Shown one piece after another: positions 1 to 9,052 of a DNA stretch of 64,000 nt (within the stretch, counting starts at the first letter, position 1; each line of letters opens with the position of its first letter). A model generated the notes under the pieces. That model did not search any database. It worked only from the letters and a program-made list of their open reading frames with translations, and was not told the DNA's origin. Made by a program: the position numbers and the translations under genes. The stretch comes from Anaspis maculata (taxonomy: Eukaryota > Arthropoda > Insecta > Coleoptera > Scraptiidae). The stretch spans positions 66,275,416-66,339,415 of the forward strand of contig OX421966.1 in the NCBI GenBank assembly GCA_949128115.1, given 5' to 3'.

Positions 1-340
1 TAAGTACCCCAAGGGTCTTACTGAATCGAGAATTGGACAGTTTATTTTCAAATGCAAAGATTTGCCTGAGCCAAATTATGAATGGACCCAGGCAGTTCTA
101 AAAAAAGGGAATTTGAAAACATTGAAAAAGGCAAAGGAGTACACCCGCAACGGACAATATACCTCAAATTTTGAAATATCGTCATCTTCTGAAGGGGAAC
201 GTTCGGAAGTGAGAAAGAAGCGGAAACCGAAAAGGTTTGAGAGTGATAACGTGGAGCAAGATGATGCCGAAGAAGCCAGCGATCTAATTCTTATTCAATA
301 TATCCTTATAGATATTGTTCAATCTTTTCAGAAAATATAA
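1..340 (+). CDS. Partial exon of an unrecognised, probably nuclear host protein
   Basis: An open frame enters from the left edge (codons from base 2) and runs to a TAA at 338-340. The encoded segment is rich in charged residues. An aromatic patch (PNYEWTQAVL) is followed by a lysine-rich helix-like stretch, a serine/glutamate cluster (ISSSSEGERSE) and a basic block (KKRKPKRF) that looks like a nuclear localisation signal. The last 20 or so residues become hydrophobic and AT-rich, so the true exon probably ends before the stop, near base 280-300, but no convincing splice donor was found. The layout recalls the N-terminal part of insect DUF4806-type proteins; this is from memory and weak. The rest of the gene would lie to the left of the window. 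Confidence 0.35.
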   Translation, partial: KYPKGLTESRIGQFIFKCKDLPEPNYEWTQAVLKKGNLKTLKKAKEYTRNGQYTSNFEISSSSEGERSEVRKKRKPKRFESDNVEQDDAEEASDLILIQYILIDIVQSFQKI

Positions 341-593
341 ATAAATATTCACTTGTAATATTTATAATCACACCAGTGTAAATATTAACTTAAGATACTC
401 ATACAATGTATGTCTGCAAATATTTATAAATATTTGTTTTACTACATTACTGAATGTCAAGATACATATGTATGTATATTATTCAAATATATATGAAATA
501 TATTTCAACTGATATCCAAGAATATTTGTTTCTAAATATATAGTTAACGTATCATAGTAATATTTGTTAATATATTAAAAACACATTTTTCAA
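341..593. other. AT-rich non-coding stretch
   Basis: Very AT-rich sequence dominated by AATATT and TATTTA words. No gene or RNA is visible. Confidence 0.5.
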
Positions 594-907
594 TCTGGAG
601 TAAATTTATAGAATAAATATTTAAAAATATTCAGGCCAGACATTTTTTAACATAAAAATATAAATATCAGCAAATATGTATCTGCAATATTTGTAAATAT
701 TTATATCTTCATGTTAAAAAATGTCTCATCTGAATATTTATAAATATTTATTTCTATTATTGAATATTTAGGCCAGACAATTTTTAACATGAAAATATAA
801 ATATTTACAAATATTGCGGATATATATTTGCTAATATTTATATTTCCATGTTGAAAAATGTCTCATCTGAATATTTATAAATATTTACTTTATAAATTTA
901 CTCCAGA
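594..907. mobile_element. AT-rich palindromic MITE-like element
   Basis: The ends are inverted copies (TCTGGAGTAAATTTATA on the left, its complement ending CTCCAGA on the right). The interior consists of alternating inverted copies of AATATTTATAAATATT and of a block ending AAAAATGTCTCATCTGAA. The whole piece can fold into one long hairpin. No coding capacity. Confidence 0.55.
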
Positions 908-1040
908 TTAAAAAATCTGTCGTTTTTATATTTATAAATATTACTGTTAAATATTTATCCAACGTTTCCTTGCTGCCTGGGATTAGTTCTAGAGAATGTT
1001 TTCAGGATAGGTACTACTCGAAACTTTCATCATCATTATT

Positions 1041-1645
1041 ATTAATGACCATAATAATTTGTACCTCAACACAATCATGTTGTGAACAGTGTCGAATTCA
1101 ATTACTTTTTCAATTTTTTTCAAAAAACATACCCAATGTACCAGTGAAGAATTTTCAACAACAGCATAGGACGCGGGATAAGTCTTTTGATTTTGTTAAA
1201 TTAACCCCTCTCCCCTGATGGGCACTACCGTCCATATTCTCATCCCATATTTCCAAGTATATTCCTTGTTATAATTATTTACTTGCAATTCCTGTGCTTA
1301 ATTATTATTATTTGATAAAATATGAGCCAATCTAGTAAAAATTAATGACCATAATAATTGGTACCTCAACACAATCATGTTGTGAACAGTGTCAATATTA
1401 ATTACTTCTCCAAGTTTTTTCAAAAAACATACCTTATGTACCAGTGTGGAATTTTCAACAACGGCATAAAACGCGGGATGGAACGTCATTTTATCTTGTT
1501 GAAATAACCCCTCTCTCCCGATGGGCACTACCATCCATATCCTCATCCCCTATTGCCGAGTATATTCCTTGTAATAATTTACTTTCAATTCATGTGCTTG
1601 ATTATTATTTGATGAAATATATAGCCAACCTAGTAAAACTGCTCG
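1041..1645. repeat. 300-bp tandem duplication, two copies
   Basis: The block starting ATTAATGACCATAATAATT at 1041 recurs at 1341 with the same order of sub-blocks (CAACACAATCATGTTGTGAA, TTTTCAACAACRGCATA, CTCTCCCSATGGGCACTACC). Copies differ by scattered substitutions and short indels. The short open frames inside are not conserved between the copies and are not considered genes. Confidence 0.8.
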
Positions 1646-2693
1646 TGAAATAATGTAGGGGGGAGGTGATAACAGTGAGACACATAGGTTTGAATTCAGA
1701 TATTCAAGTCAAGGAATTTTTTTTGAGGAAATTATCTATAGTAGGTTCACTTGTACTGTGACTCCAGTTGGCTGGAACAATTTTCTACTTTAGCAGTGTA
1801 GGCTTGCCGCCTTTTCACCTGGTGTGGAACTGACTTTTCTAGAAGTGAAGTTATATTTCTTATCAAATTGATATTAAAATCTTGGAAAACTGACTTTGTC
1901 ACACGTGGAAATGCAACTAGAGGGGCGCAGAGCTGTATCACGGTCATTTAGATACCAGAACCCTACGGGGCCGCCTTCAATTTAAGCCATCTTGACGGCG
2001 GCCATTTGAGACCGATAAAAACTCGTTCCGCCAAGGTTCAAAACGAAAACAAATTGAAAACTGAAGGTACTCACATGAATTTCGGTCCAATACGCAACCT
2101 TGAGCGGCTGGGTTTTTTAAAATTCGGTTGATTGAACTTTTCACACGTAAATCCTGCTGCAACAGCAGGCCTGCTGGAGTGTTCCTTGTCTTGGCAATAG
2201 TTCTTCATAGTTCGGCCTGTTTTTTCGATTGCAAGCGGCGAGAGGTTTGATGATTCCATGGGACCCTTTTTTTTTGGACGTAGGCCTGGTATTTTTCTAG
2301 TTTGAATCAACCTGAAGTTGAATCGGCTTCGAGAGGTTGGAAATATTCTTGCAACCTATCAATGACCAATCAATCAATGAATACTTTCACAGAAAAGATT
2401 CATGGTAGGTAATTGCAACAAAAAGTGCGTAAGTACAAAATTTTTATTGCATTACGGCCAATTTCACAGATAAAATTAGTTATATTCAAAGACGTTGCAG
2501 GAGGGAGGCTACGATAAGAAGTCCCGCGGCAGACATGACGACGATTTTTTTTTAATGTGACCGGACTTTTTTCTTTTGGGCTTTCTGACTGACATTGCCT
2601 GAAGAGTGACAGCTGAAAAGGAGTACACAGCCCTTGCGAAACTTTGGTTGAAATAGGTGGTTGATACCGAGGATTGATACCTACAGGGTGTTA
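1646..2693. other. Non-coding stretch, nothing recognised
   Basis: Unique-looking sequence. Minus-strand open frames of 66 and 79 codons (1747-1947 and 2071-2310) have no recognisable domain, signal peptide or splice context and are not called. Confidence 0.4.
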
Positions 2694-3977
2694 ATTTGGA
2701 AAGTTGTCACCCCTGATTCCTCGCCGTCAAAATTTTTCACAGAAAAACGCTGGAACAAGTTGTTTTTTGTTTGAAGGGGGACATCCAGGACACATACGGC
2801 CGAGTTTTTATGCTCAACCCCTTTTCTCCCACTCCACGCTACTCTAAAATTTCAAATAGCATTACATATTTTATGTTGCGGACATAATATTGAACGCAAT
2901 GAAATTCTCATTTTGTCTAACATATTTCTAATTCTTTTAGACCACACCCCAAACCTTGCGGAAATCCTCTCTTTGTTATTGATAGGAAACTTTTTAATCT
3001 ATAAACTCCCGATTCTTGAGAAACCGACTTTCTACCAAAAACAGGTCAAATTTTATTCCAAGGGGATCATCTTAGAGACGTATATTACCAAATTTTCATC
3101 TTCAACCTCTTTGCACCCACTGTAACCTACTTCAAAATTTCAAATATCATTACCGATCTTGTGATACATCAAATCGGAAATACTAAAATTTTTCTTCCGC
3201 CAAACATACCCCTATTTTTTTCAACCATCCCTTTGAGGAAAGGTTTTGTTTTGATAATTTATTTGTAGAATCAAAAACCAATAGTACACTGTTCATGAAA
3301 GATTGTAAAAAAAATTGGTGCTCAAAACTCAGGAGGCCTACTCGATTTTTGACTGAGGTTTCAGCAAATAAAATGTTTTTGAAAAGATCGCTTTTTGAGG
3401 TACTGTGCCCAAAACACTCTCTGCATTTCCCTTTCGGATCTCCATGCTGATTCTTTGATAGAGGAATTGCGTTGATTCCTTCTTGCCTGGCTTCTAACGG
3501 ATACGCTTCCCTATGGCTGCTGTCATTTTTTTTTTGCTTCGGATCCCCACGGTCCCGCATGGATTCCACAGCGAAAGGTAAGGTAAGGGCGAAGGGGTTT
3601 AAAATGAGAATTTGATGACCCCAGTGAAATAGAAATCGACCTGTTTCTGCTGAAAAGTCATTTGAAGAATCGGGAATTTATAGTGGGAAATTGTCCCTTT
3701 CTTTTTCATTAACAAAGAGAGAGAGTTGAGTTTTTTTTTCAAAATTGAAAATATACTTGGCGGAGAACGGATTGTATTGCCTTCAATTTGATGTATCACA
3801 AGATACGTGATGCTATTTGAAATATTAAAGTGAGCCAAAAGGGGACTGAGTATGAAAATTTGGCAGTATGTGTCTAGATGTCCTCCTCGAACCAAAAATC
3901 AACCTGTTTTGGCGTTTTCTTGTGAAAAATTTTGGCGGCGAGAAATCAGGGGTGGCAACTTTTCAAATGAGCACCTG
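2694..3977. mobile_element. Foldback element E1 (CAGGGTG-type ends)
   Basis: Long inverted arms: the left arm from CAGGGTGTTAATTTGGAAAG (2694) matches the complement of the right arm ending CACCTG (3977). Matched blocks include CCTGATT/CTCGCC, AAAATTTTTCAC and the GATACATCAAAT segment. The middle (3183-3590) holds a separate repeat block, seen again at 6296-6660. Non-coding; no transposase. It lies directly upstream of peptide gene copy 1, and its right half was duplicated along with the gene (see 8395-8707). Confidence 0.65.
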
Positions 3978-4007
3978 TATGTATTTATCATTCGTCATTA
4001 TTCCTTT

Positions 4008-4165
4008 CAATGGGAACCGTGTATTCCAAATAATTATGTTGCTGTAATTGCGTCAACTGGATCGTTAAGGTACAGCCGATTATGATAATGGTGATTATTT
4101 CCAGCAAATAAATTGTTAGCCTCGCTGTTGGCCAAATTATAAGGTCTCACCTCCTCCTGAGCAAA
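4008..4165 (+). promoter_or_regulatory. Conserved upstream and 5' UTR block of peptide gene copy 1
   Basis: This block is shared with the sequence before copies 2 and 3: GGAACCGTGTATTC, then GTTGCTGTAATT, ACTGGATCGTT, GATTATGATAA, an A/T box (AATAAATT at 4107, TATAAATT in the other copies) and TTGGCCAAATTATAAGGT, ending CTGAGCAAA before the ATG. The A/T box sits 59 bases upstream of the ATG, a plausible TATA position if the leader is about 30 nt. Confidence 0.55.
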
Positions 4166-4303
4166 ATGTCGAAGAAATTACTGACAGCCGTTTTGTTAGT
4201 CTTAGCGATGATTTCTGCAATCGTTTCTGCAGCATATGTGGCTGATTTAGTGGATGAATCATCTACGGATGATACACTTCTTGACAACATGTGGCCCAAC
4301 TGA
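4166..4303 (+). CDS. Small secreted peptide, copy 1 (45 aa)
   Basis: The ATG at 4166 is chosen because it is aligned in all three copies and directly follows the conserved CTGAGCAAA leader. Residues 1-22 form a classic signal peptide: a basic start (MSKK), a leucine/valine/alanine core and a small-residue cleavage site after VSA or SAA. The predicted mature part (about 23 residues) is acidic, lacks cysteines and ends DNMWPN. TGA is at 4301. An AATAAA lies at 4317-4322 and a splice donor (CTG|GTAAGT) at 4335/4336, so an intron probably lies in the 3' UTR. I do not recognise the family; a secreted effector, salivary, venom or signalling peptide is possible. Signal conserved with a divergent mature part is the pattern of fast-evolving secreted peptides. 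Confidence 0.65.
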   Translation: MSKKLLTAVLLVLAMISAIVSAAYVADLVDESSTDDTLLDNMWPN

Positions 4304-4520
4304 CGATGGACACGAAAATAAAGACAATGGAGCTGGTAAGTTTCTCGTTATAGATTATCGCGATCAAATGATGCAGCGATATATTTATTTCGTATAAGGT
4401 AATTGGACCTATATCTTCGTCCGTTTATAGGGCCCACGCCAACCTCCAGAGTCAACCCCAACTCACATCTCGTGACGTTTCCTGGATTAAAATTAACTAG
4501 TTATTTTGATATATTTATTT
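4304..4520 (+). other. Copy 1 3' UTR: probable intron and second exon
   Basis: The donor at 4336 (GTAAGT) and acceptor TTTATAG at 4424-4430 are both conserved in copy 3 at 46670 and 46763-46769. The second exon starts GGCCCACGCCAAC. Copies 1 and 3 keep about 85 percent identity across exon and intron by eye. Splice sites are inferred from the consensus and its conservation. Confidence 0.5.
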
Positions 4521-4591
4521 CAGTTTTTATTTCAATTCCAATCCATTCAGCACAAGCTAACATATTCGCTTTTGAATTGGTACCAATATAA

Positions 4592-4727
4592 TGGTGCGAT
4601 TCTCTAAAAAATTACATTCCATGAAGGTTCTGTTACGCTGTTATCATCTAGGCAACAGCCAATGGCCACCACGGATTTTTACATAACAGAACGTTTATGG
4701 AATGTTATTTTTTACAAAATAGCACCA
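4592..4727. mobile_element. 136-bp MITE with TA duplication
   Basis: Terminal inverted repeats TGGTGCGATTCTC... and ...AAAATAGCACCA, extending to ACATTCCAT/ATGGAATGT. It is flanked by TA on both sides. Copy 3 of the duplicated region (46928 onward, CAATAAGATAGG) lacks it, giving a natural empty site. The size and TA duplication suit a Tc1/mariner-type MITE. Confidence 0.75.
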
Positions 4728-5100
4728 TAAGATAGGTAATACGGTAACAGCTACTTATAACAATATACTGTTCGCATTGAAAATATGAAAGAAGCACAGT
4801 GGGTACCTCGGTAGGTACCTACCTACACTATGTAGTTATAATTATTACAACAAGGAACACAAAAGAACATCAAAATACATAATCCAGATATTCGGAAACA
4901 AAATAAAAAGCGTGGACTATAAGAATTTGTTGAGTTTTCTTTCAAAATTGAGAAACTGACCTTATATGGAGGAAAACTGTATTGAACCTCCCGGTTTCCC
5001 AGTACACTAACAGTTTCCCTGTTCTTTCTCCAGCCTGAGAGGTTCTGACAAAAATTTGATTTGTTAGGTATTTCTTGTATCATAGTTATGTACGTTACAA
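4728..5100. other. Downstream part of the peptide-gene duplication
   Basis: Homologous to 46935-47265: shared words ATAATCCAGATATTCGGAAA, AAAAAGCGTGG and TATAAGAATTTGTT. This marks the right edge of the duplicated unit. No coding features recognised. Confidence 0.55.
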
Positions 5101-6295
5101 TACTTGACAGAGCTGGCCTCATGTTTTTTCGGATTCATTCCGGTACCCAACGACGCAACCGTGCAGATACTACTTTGTAAAAATGAATTATTATTAGAGC
5201 TCGATCAAGTATAGTGTAAACGGCGATTATTTCGCGTTAGGGCGAAGATTATTCCGACGCCTCTCCACATCGGCTCTTCGGCGACCACCCTGTATAGTCA
5301 ATTCTCTGCGTTTTGTTTCTCCTGACTGCGGTCTTCTCTCACAAACTGCTAAACAACAACGAACTAGCGCGTATACGGGGCGTGCTCAAAACGTCCTCCA
5401 CTTTTAATTTGTACCTTGACTTGGGTAATTGTTTCGCGTACACCATCGGTTCGACAGTTTTTGGAAGGGTGAAATTTGGTTCAACATTTCCGGTTATAGG
5501 CAATCTCGATCACGGGAATCTTTCCGAGCGTTGGGGGCAGTTCACGGCGAAAACAGGTTCAAAACCTCCACAAAGGCCAGCCATATCCAATCCCTCCCAA
5601 ACGGGCAAAAGAGAACCATAGCCCAAAGAGAGCGTTAGCCTTTGAAAAGAGGCTCCACAAAAAGGGAGCCACCGCACACACCGGCCCACAAATCTTGAAT
5701 TGCATTCGTGGTCGAAGTCACTTTTCTCTTTCCAGTGTCTAGAAGCCGGATCTAACCCTAACATAACCTCTAACACTAACATAAATGTTGGATCTGATCA
5801 ACCACAAAAAGAACTTTGAACCGTGAAAACCAGTCAGAATTAAATGTCGGTCAAGGTGTAGAGTCAGGTGTTCGTCGGAGGGTTGGGGTGCTGGGTCGTC
5901 GGAAATAATTAGGGGAAAGTTATCTCTTCGGGAATAGGTTAGATCTTTTAGATATTTTAGCCTGCGTTGTAAAGGTAGGATCAGGTATAGGAGCGAGTCA
6001 TTATTCAAACACTTTGACTTGTACATAGAGTCAATAGATTGCTGTTATGTTAAAAATTTATACGGTGTCTTGTTGTGTTCAAACTCGTAGTCAGACCTGT
6101 CTCAACAATCTCGAGAGCTCTATCATCAAACAACAAGAAGAGAGGCACAACGAGATGTCGTCCTGATACCAGATGATCATCGGCCAAGCGGTTCCAAAGG
6201 CTGAAAACGTGATTTAATTCAAATAAGTTGAGTTAAATCGAAGTATAATGGGTTGCCTACCTATTCAAGGGTTCAAGAAGATAGCTGGGAGTTCC
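5101..6295. other. Non-coding stretch, nothing recognised
   Basis: Contains a lone CACCCTGTATA end at 5288 (a broken CAGGGTG-type element) and a GGATCTAACCCTAACATAACC-like run near 5750. Open frames of up to 102 codons have no recognisable domain and no start context, so they are not called. Confidence 0.35.
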
Positions 6296-6746
6296 AGCAT
6301 TTCGCTTTTGGATCTCCATGCTCATTCTTTGATAGAGAAATTGCGTTGACGGCCTCGTGGCGCAGGTGGTTCTGTGGCTGCCTGCGGCCACGAGAGCCCC
6401 GGGTTCGATTCCCGGAAGAAGTCTGGATGTTTGAGCTGTCTAATTTGCAATTTTTCAATATATTGTACGCTACTAAATGAAGGCAAAAACTCCCATGGCC
6501 TATGTGAGCCGAGAAGGAGAAGAACAAAAAAAATTGCGTTGTTATCTTTTCGCCTGTCTTCTGACGGATACGCTTCCTTATTGCTGCTGTCATTTTTTGC
6601 TCCGGATCCCCACGGTCCCGCATGGACTCCACAGCAAAAAGTAGGGTAAGGGCGGAGAAGTTGAGAAGAAAAATTTGAACATACGCGCCTTAGATGCCCA
6701 CAGTAAAATAAAAATCGACCTGTTTTTGCTGAAAAGTCTATTTCAA
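6296..6746. repeat. Second copy of the 3420-3660 repeat block, carrying a SINE
   Basis: Matches 3420-3660: GGATCTCCATGCT, ATTCTTTGATAGAG, ACGGATACGCTTCC, CCCCACGGTCCCGCATGGA, GTAAGGGCG and AATCGACCTGTTT. This is the left end of the segmental duplication that carries peptide gene copy 2. It is split by a SINE (6349-6530) and truncated on the right by the CACTA-like element at 6747. Confidence 0.65.
6349..6530 (+). mobile_element. tRNA-derived SINE
   Basis: A 182-bp insertion with an internal pol III promoter: A box TGGCGCAGGTGG at 6358-6369 and a perfect B box GGTTCGATTCC at 6402-6412, flanked by an intact T-stem (CCGGG/CCCGG). It ends in an A-rich tail (AGAACAAAAA). The target duplication AAATTGCGTTG is at 6338-6348 and 6531-6541. 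The uninterrupted paralogue at about 3461-3480 shows the empty site. The acceptor stem does not pair, so it is not a functional tRNA. The body downstream of the tRNA-like part is about 110 bp, with no obvious LINE-derived tail. Confidence 0.8.
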
Positions 6747-8394
6747 CACTGAGAGAAAAGATTTCGAATATTTATTATGGAAAACACAGACTTGTTTATT
6801 GTTAACAAATGCTTTATTTAAATACGGCCTAATAAATATTTATTTGCATCCACCAAGCGGATTGTTTTGATAGCGTTGAAATACCTTGTTTCCTGTTATT
6901 TAATATTTGGTTATAATTACAAAACATCAGTTTGATAATGTTTTATCAATAAGAAACGTGAATAATAATAAGCAATTCGATTATTGAGTGGTAACGATAG
7001 TATATTAGCTATGAATAATATGATCCAATTTAGTTTGTATAGGTAATTTTATGCATTATTGCTGGCTATAGATGATTCTGCCAAATCATCATAAAACATA
7101 ATAAATCCATTATCAATAGCTAATAATTTGTTTAATAAATACAGGGTGATTCAAAGTGTCGGACCACCTTGAAGGTGCATGATATGCAGGTATAGTACAG
7201 TACTGGGAAGTTGTTTTTAAGATTCTAGGCTTTTTAATTTTGAAGTTATGGAGGTACAAAATTGGATTTTTCGATTTCTTCTATTTTCGTTGTTTCAAAA
7301 GATTTTAGCAAAGACTTCATTACATAAAGTGAAATAATGGATTCGAAAAATCAACATCTGAATCTGTATCGAGTTTCTGTTTTCTATACAGGTTGAGTCA
7401 TAAACTACAAAAATTCAGTTTTCCTAAGAAACCAGGAGCAAAGAATTTCATAAAATTAAATTGTGTTTTATTGTGCTCTACATAGGATATGGGACTGTTT
7501 GCAGGCACTATTGGAAAAAAATAATTTCCAAGATTCATGACTCACCCTTTATACAAAAGAGAAATTCATCACAGATTTAGAGGTTGATTTCTGGCACTCA
7601 TTGTTCTTCCATAAATAGTTCACCAAAATCTTTTGAAACAACGAAAATAGAAGCGATCGAAGAACCAACTTTTGTTCCTCCACAACTTTAAAACTGGAAG
7701 ACATTAGAATCTTTTCAACAACTTCTCAGCACTCTACTACACCTCTACATTACGCACTTTCAAGATGGTCCGACATTTTTGAGTCACCCTGCATGAATAA
7801 ATTTGCTTTTCTTCAACGAGATACTGGACAATGAATGACATGGGATGATACGACACAAATGACACCATGCACGAATAATGGCGCCGGGTGGAAATCTCTC
7901 ACCCCACCAACGCATTACATTGGCAATAATAAATAATAATATCCGAAGATACTCTAGTGATTAAATTCATTGAGGGTGACTTAGCGATTGTTTGTGAATA
8001 ATGCACAGTTATTATTGGGGAATAAATGGTGCCAAAGTGAAGTGAACACAGGTATATTGTTGGTTAAGAACAGGTGATTGTCCGCCAATATGTATTTGTT
8101 TATAGTGATTAAACCGGCTCAATCACAAACAAAATGTGCAATTTGGATGTAATAAATCATTTTGTGAGAAAGTTTGACTAATATTTGATATAGAAAAATA
8201 TATTTATTGAATCTTATGAACTCTTATGAACAACTGGCATAATAAGCCCTCCGGTTATAATAATGAATAAGTGATTTTAAAATAATTATTTGATGTAAAC
8301 GGCATATGGTGACATATACTTTGTTATAGTATTTGTTAATTAATTGGTACGAAACAAGTATTTATTACCTATAAATGAAACTTTTCTCTCAGTG
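6747..8394. mobile_element. CACTA-like non-autonomous element
   Basis: A perfect 14-bp terminal inverted repeat, CACTGAGAGAAAAG at 6747 and CTTTTCTCTCAGTG ending 8394. CACTR-starting ends are typical of the CACTA/EnSpm group. Short AA flanks (6745-6746 and 8395-8396) may be the target duplication. Removing it joins AATCGACCTGTTT...TTTCAA to AAGAATCGGGAATTTATAG, matching copy 1 at about 3640-3680. The interior is very AT-rich, non-coding, and holds a second element at 7142-7791. The superfamily call rests on the termini only. Confidence 0.6.
7142..7791. mobile_element. CAGGGTG-type foldback nested in the CACTA-like element
   Basis: The left end CAGGGTGATTCAAAGTGTCG and right end ACATTTTTGAGTCACCCTG are inverted matches, with arms of about 170 bp extending through the TTTTGAAACAACGAAAATAG block. 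Non-coding. Confidence 0.6.
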
Positions 8395-8707
8395 AAGAAT
8401 CGGGAATTTATAGTGAAAATTGTCCCTTTCCTTTTCATTAACAAAGAGAGAGGGTTTAGGGGTGTTTTTTAAAATTGAAAATATACTTGGCGGAGAACGA
8501 ATTGCATTGCCTTCAATTTGATGTATCACAAGATACGTGATGCTGTTTGAAATGTTGGGGTGGGGAAGAGGGGACTGAAGATGAAAATTTATTAGTATGT
8601 GTCCTAGATGTCCTCTTCGAAACAAGAATCAATCTGTTTTTGCGTTTTCCTGTTAAAAATTTTGGCGGCGAGAAATCAGGAGTGACAATTTTCCAAAAGA
8701 GCACCTG
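8395..8707. mobile_element. Right half of foldback E2 (duplicate of E1)
   Basis: About 85-90 percent identical by eye to 3666-3977, including GGAATTTATAGTG, TATACTTGGCGGAGAACG and TTTGGCGGCGAGAAATCAGG, ending CACCTG. Its left arm is missing because the duplicated segment starts inside the element. Confidence 0.65.
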
Positions 8708-8745
8708 TATGTATTGATTATTTGTTATCATTCCTTTTAATTGGA

Positions 8746-8900
8746 ACCGTGTATTCCAAATAATTATGTTGCTGTAATTGTTTGCGTCAACTGGATCGTT
8801 AAGGTACAGAAGATTATGATAATGGTGATTATTTCCAGCATATAAATTGTTAGCCTCGACTGTTGGCCAAATTATAAGGTCTCACCTCCCCCTGAGCAAA
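8746..8900 (+). promoter_or_regulatory. Conserved upstream and 5' UTR block of peptide gene copy 2
   Basis: Same ordered motifs as upstream of copy 1. It has a better TATA-like box, TATAAATT at 8841-8848, 60 bases before the ATG. Confidence 0.55.
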
Positions 8901-9035
8901 ATGTCGAAGAGATTACTGACAGCCGTTTTGTTAGTCTTAGCGATGATTTCTGCAATCGTTTTCGCAACACCCGCGGTCGATTTAGTAGATCTGGCACCTA
9001 CGGTTGATTTAGTAGATAAAATGAGGCCCAACTGA
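8901..9035 (+). CDS. Small secreted peptide, copy 2 (44 aa)
   Basis: The start at 8901 aligns with the other copies; an in-frame upstream ATG at 8847 lies in the conserved leader and is not conserved as a start. The signal peptide differs from copy 1 at few positions (MSKRLLTAVLLVLAMISAIV). The predicted mature part starts near TPAVDLVD and carries an imperfect internal repeat (VDLVDLAPTVDLVD), then KMRPN. No cysteines. AATAAA follows at 9049-9054 and the donor at 9067/9068, but the matching acceptor is gone because the downstream sequence turns into a palindrome from 9129. Expression would need the AATAAA or another end. Function unknown. Confidence 0.65.
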   Translation: MSKRLLTAVLLVLAMISAIVFATPAVDLVDLAPTVDLVDKMRPN

Positions 9036-9052
9036 CGATGGGCACGAAAATA

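Noticed and set aside
3183..3569. 128-codon minus-strand ORF, partly repeated at 6273-6632
   Set aside because: The repeated copy is interrupted by a SINE and differs by indels; the conservation is DNA-level repeat ancestry inside a foldback element.
4300..4335. Hammerhead-like string CTGACGA...CACGAAAA after the stop of all three peptide genes
   Set aside because: No stem II can form between the two boxes and no NUH site or stem I is conserved; the similarity is explained by the shared ancestry of the three copies.
6351..6425. Possible tRNA gene (A and B boxes, T-stem)
   Set aside because: The acceptor stem does not pair, and the piece is part of a 182-bp A-tailed insertion with target duplications, so it is a SINE head.
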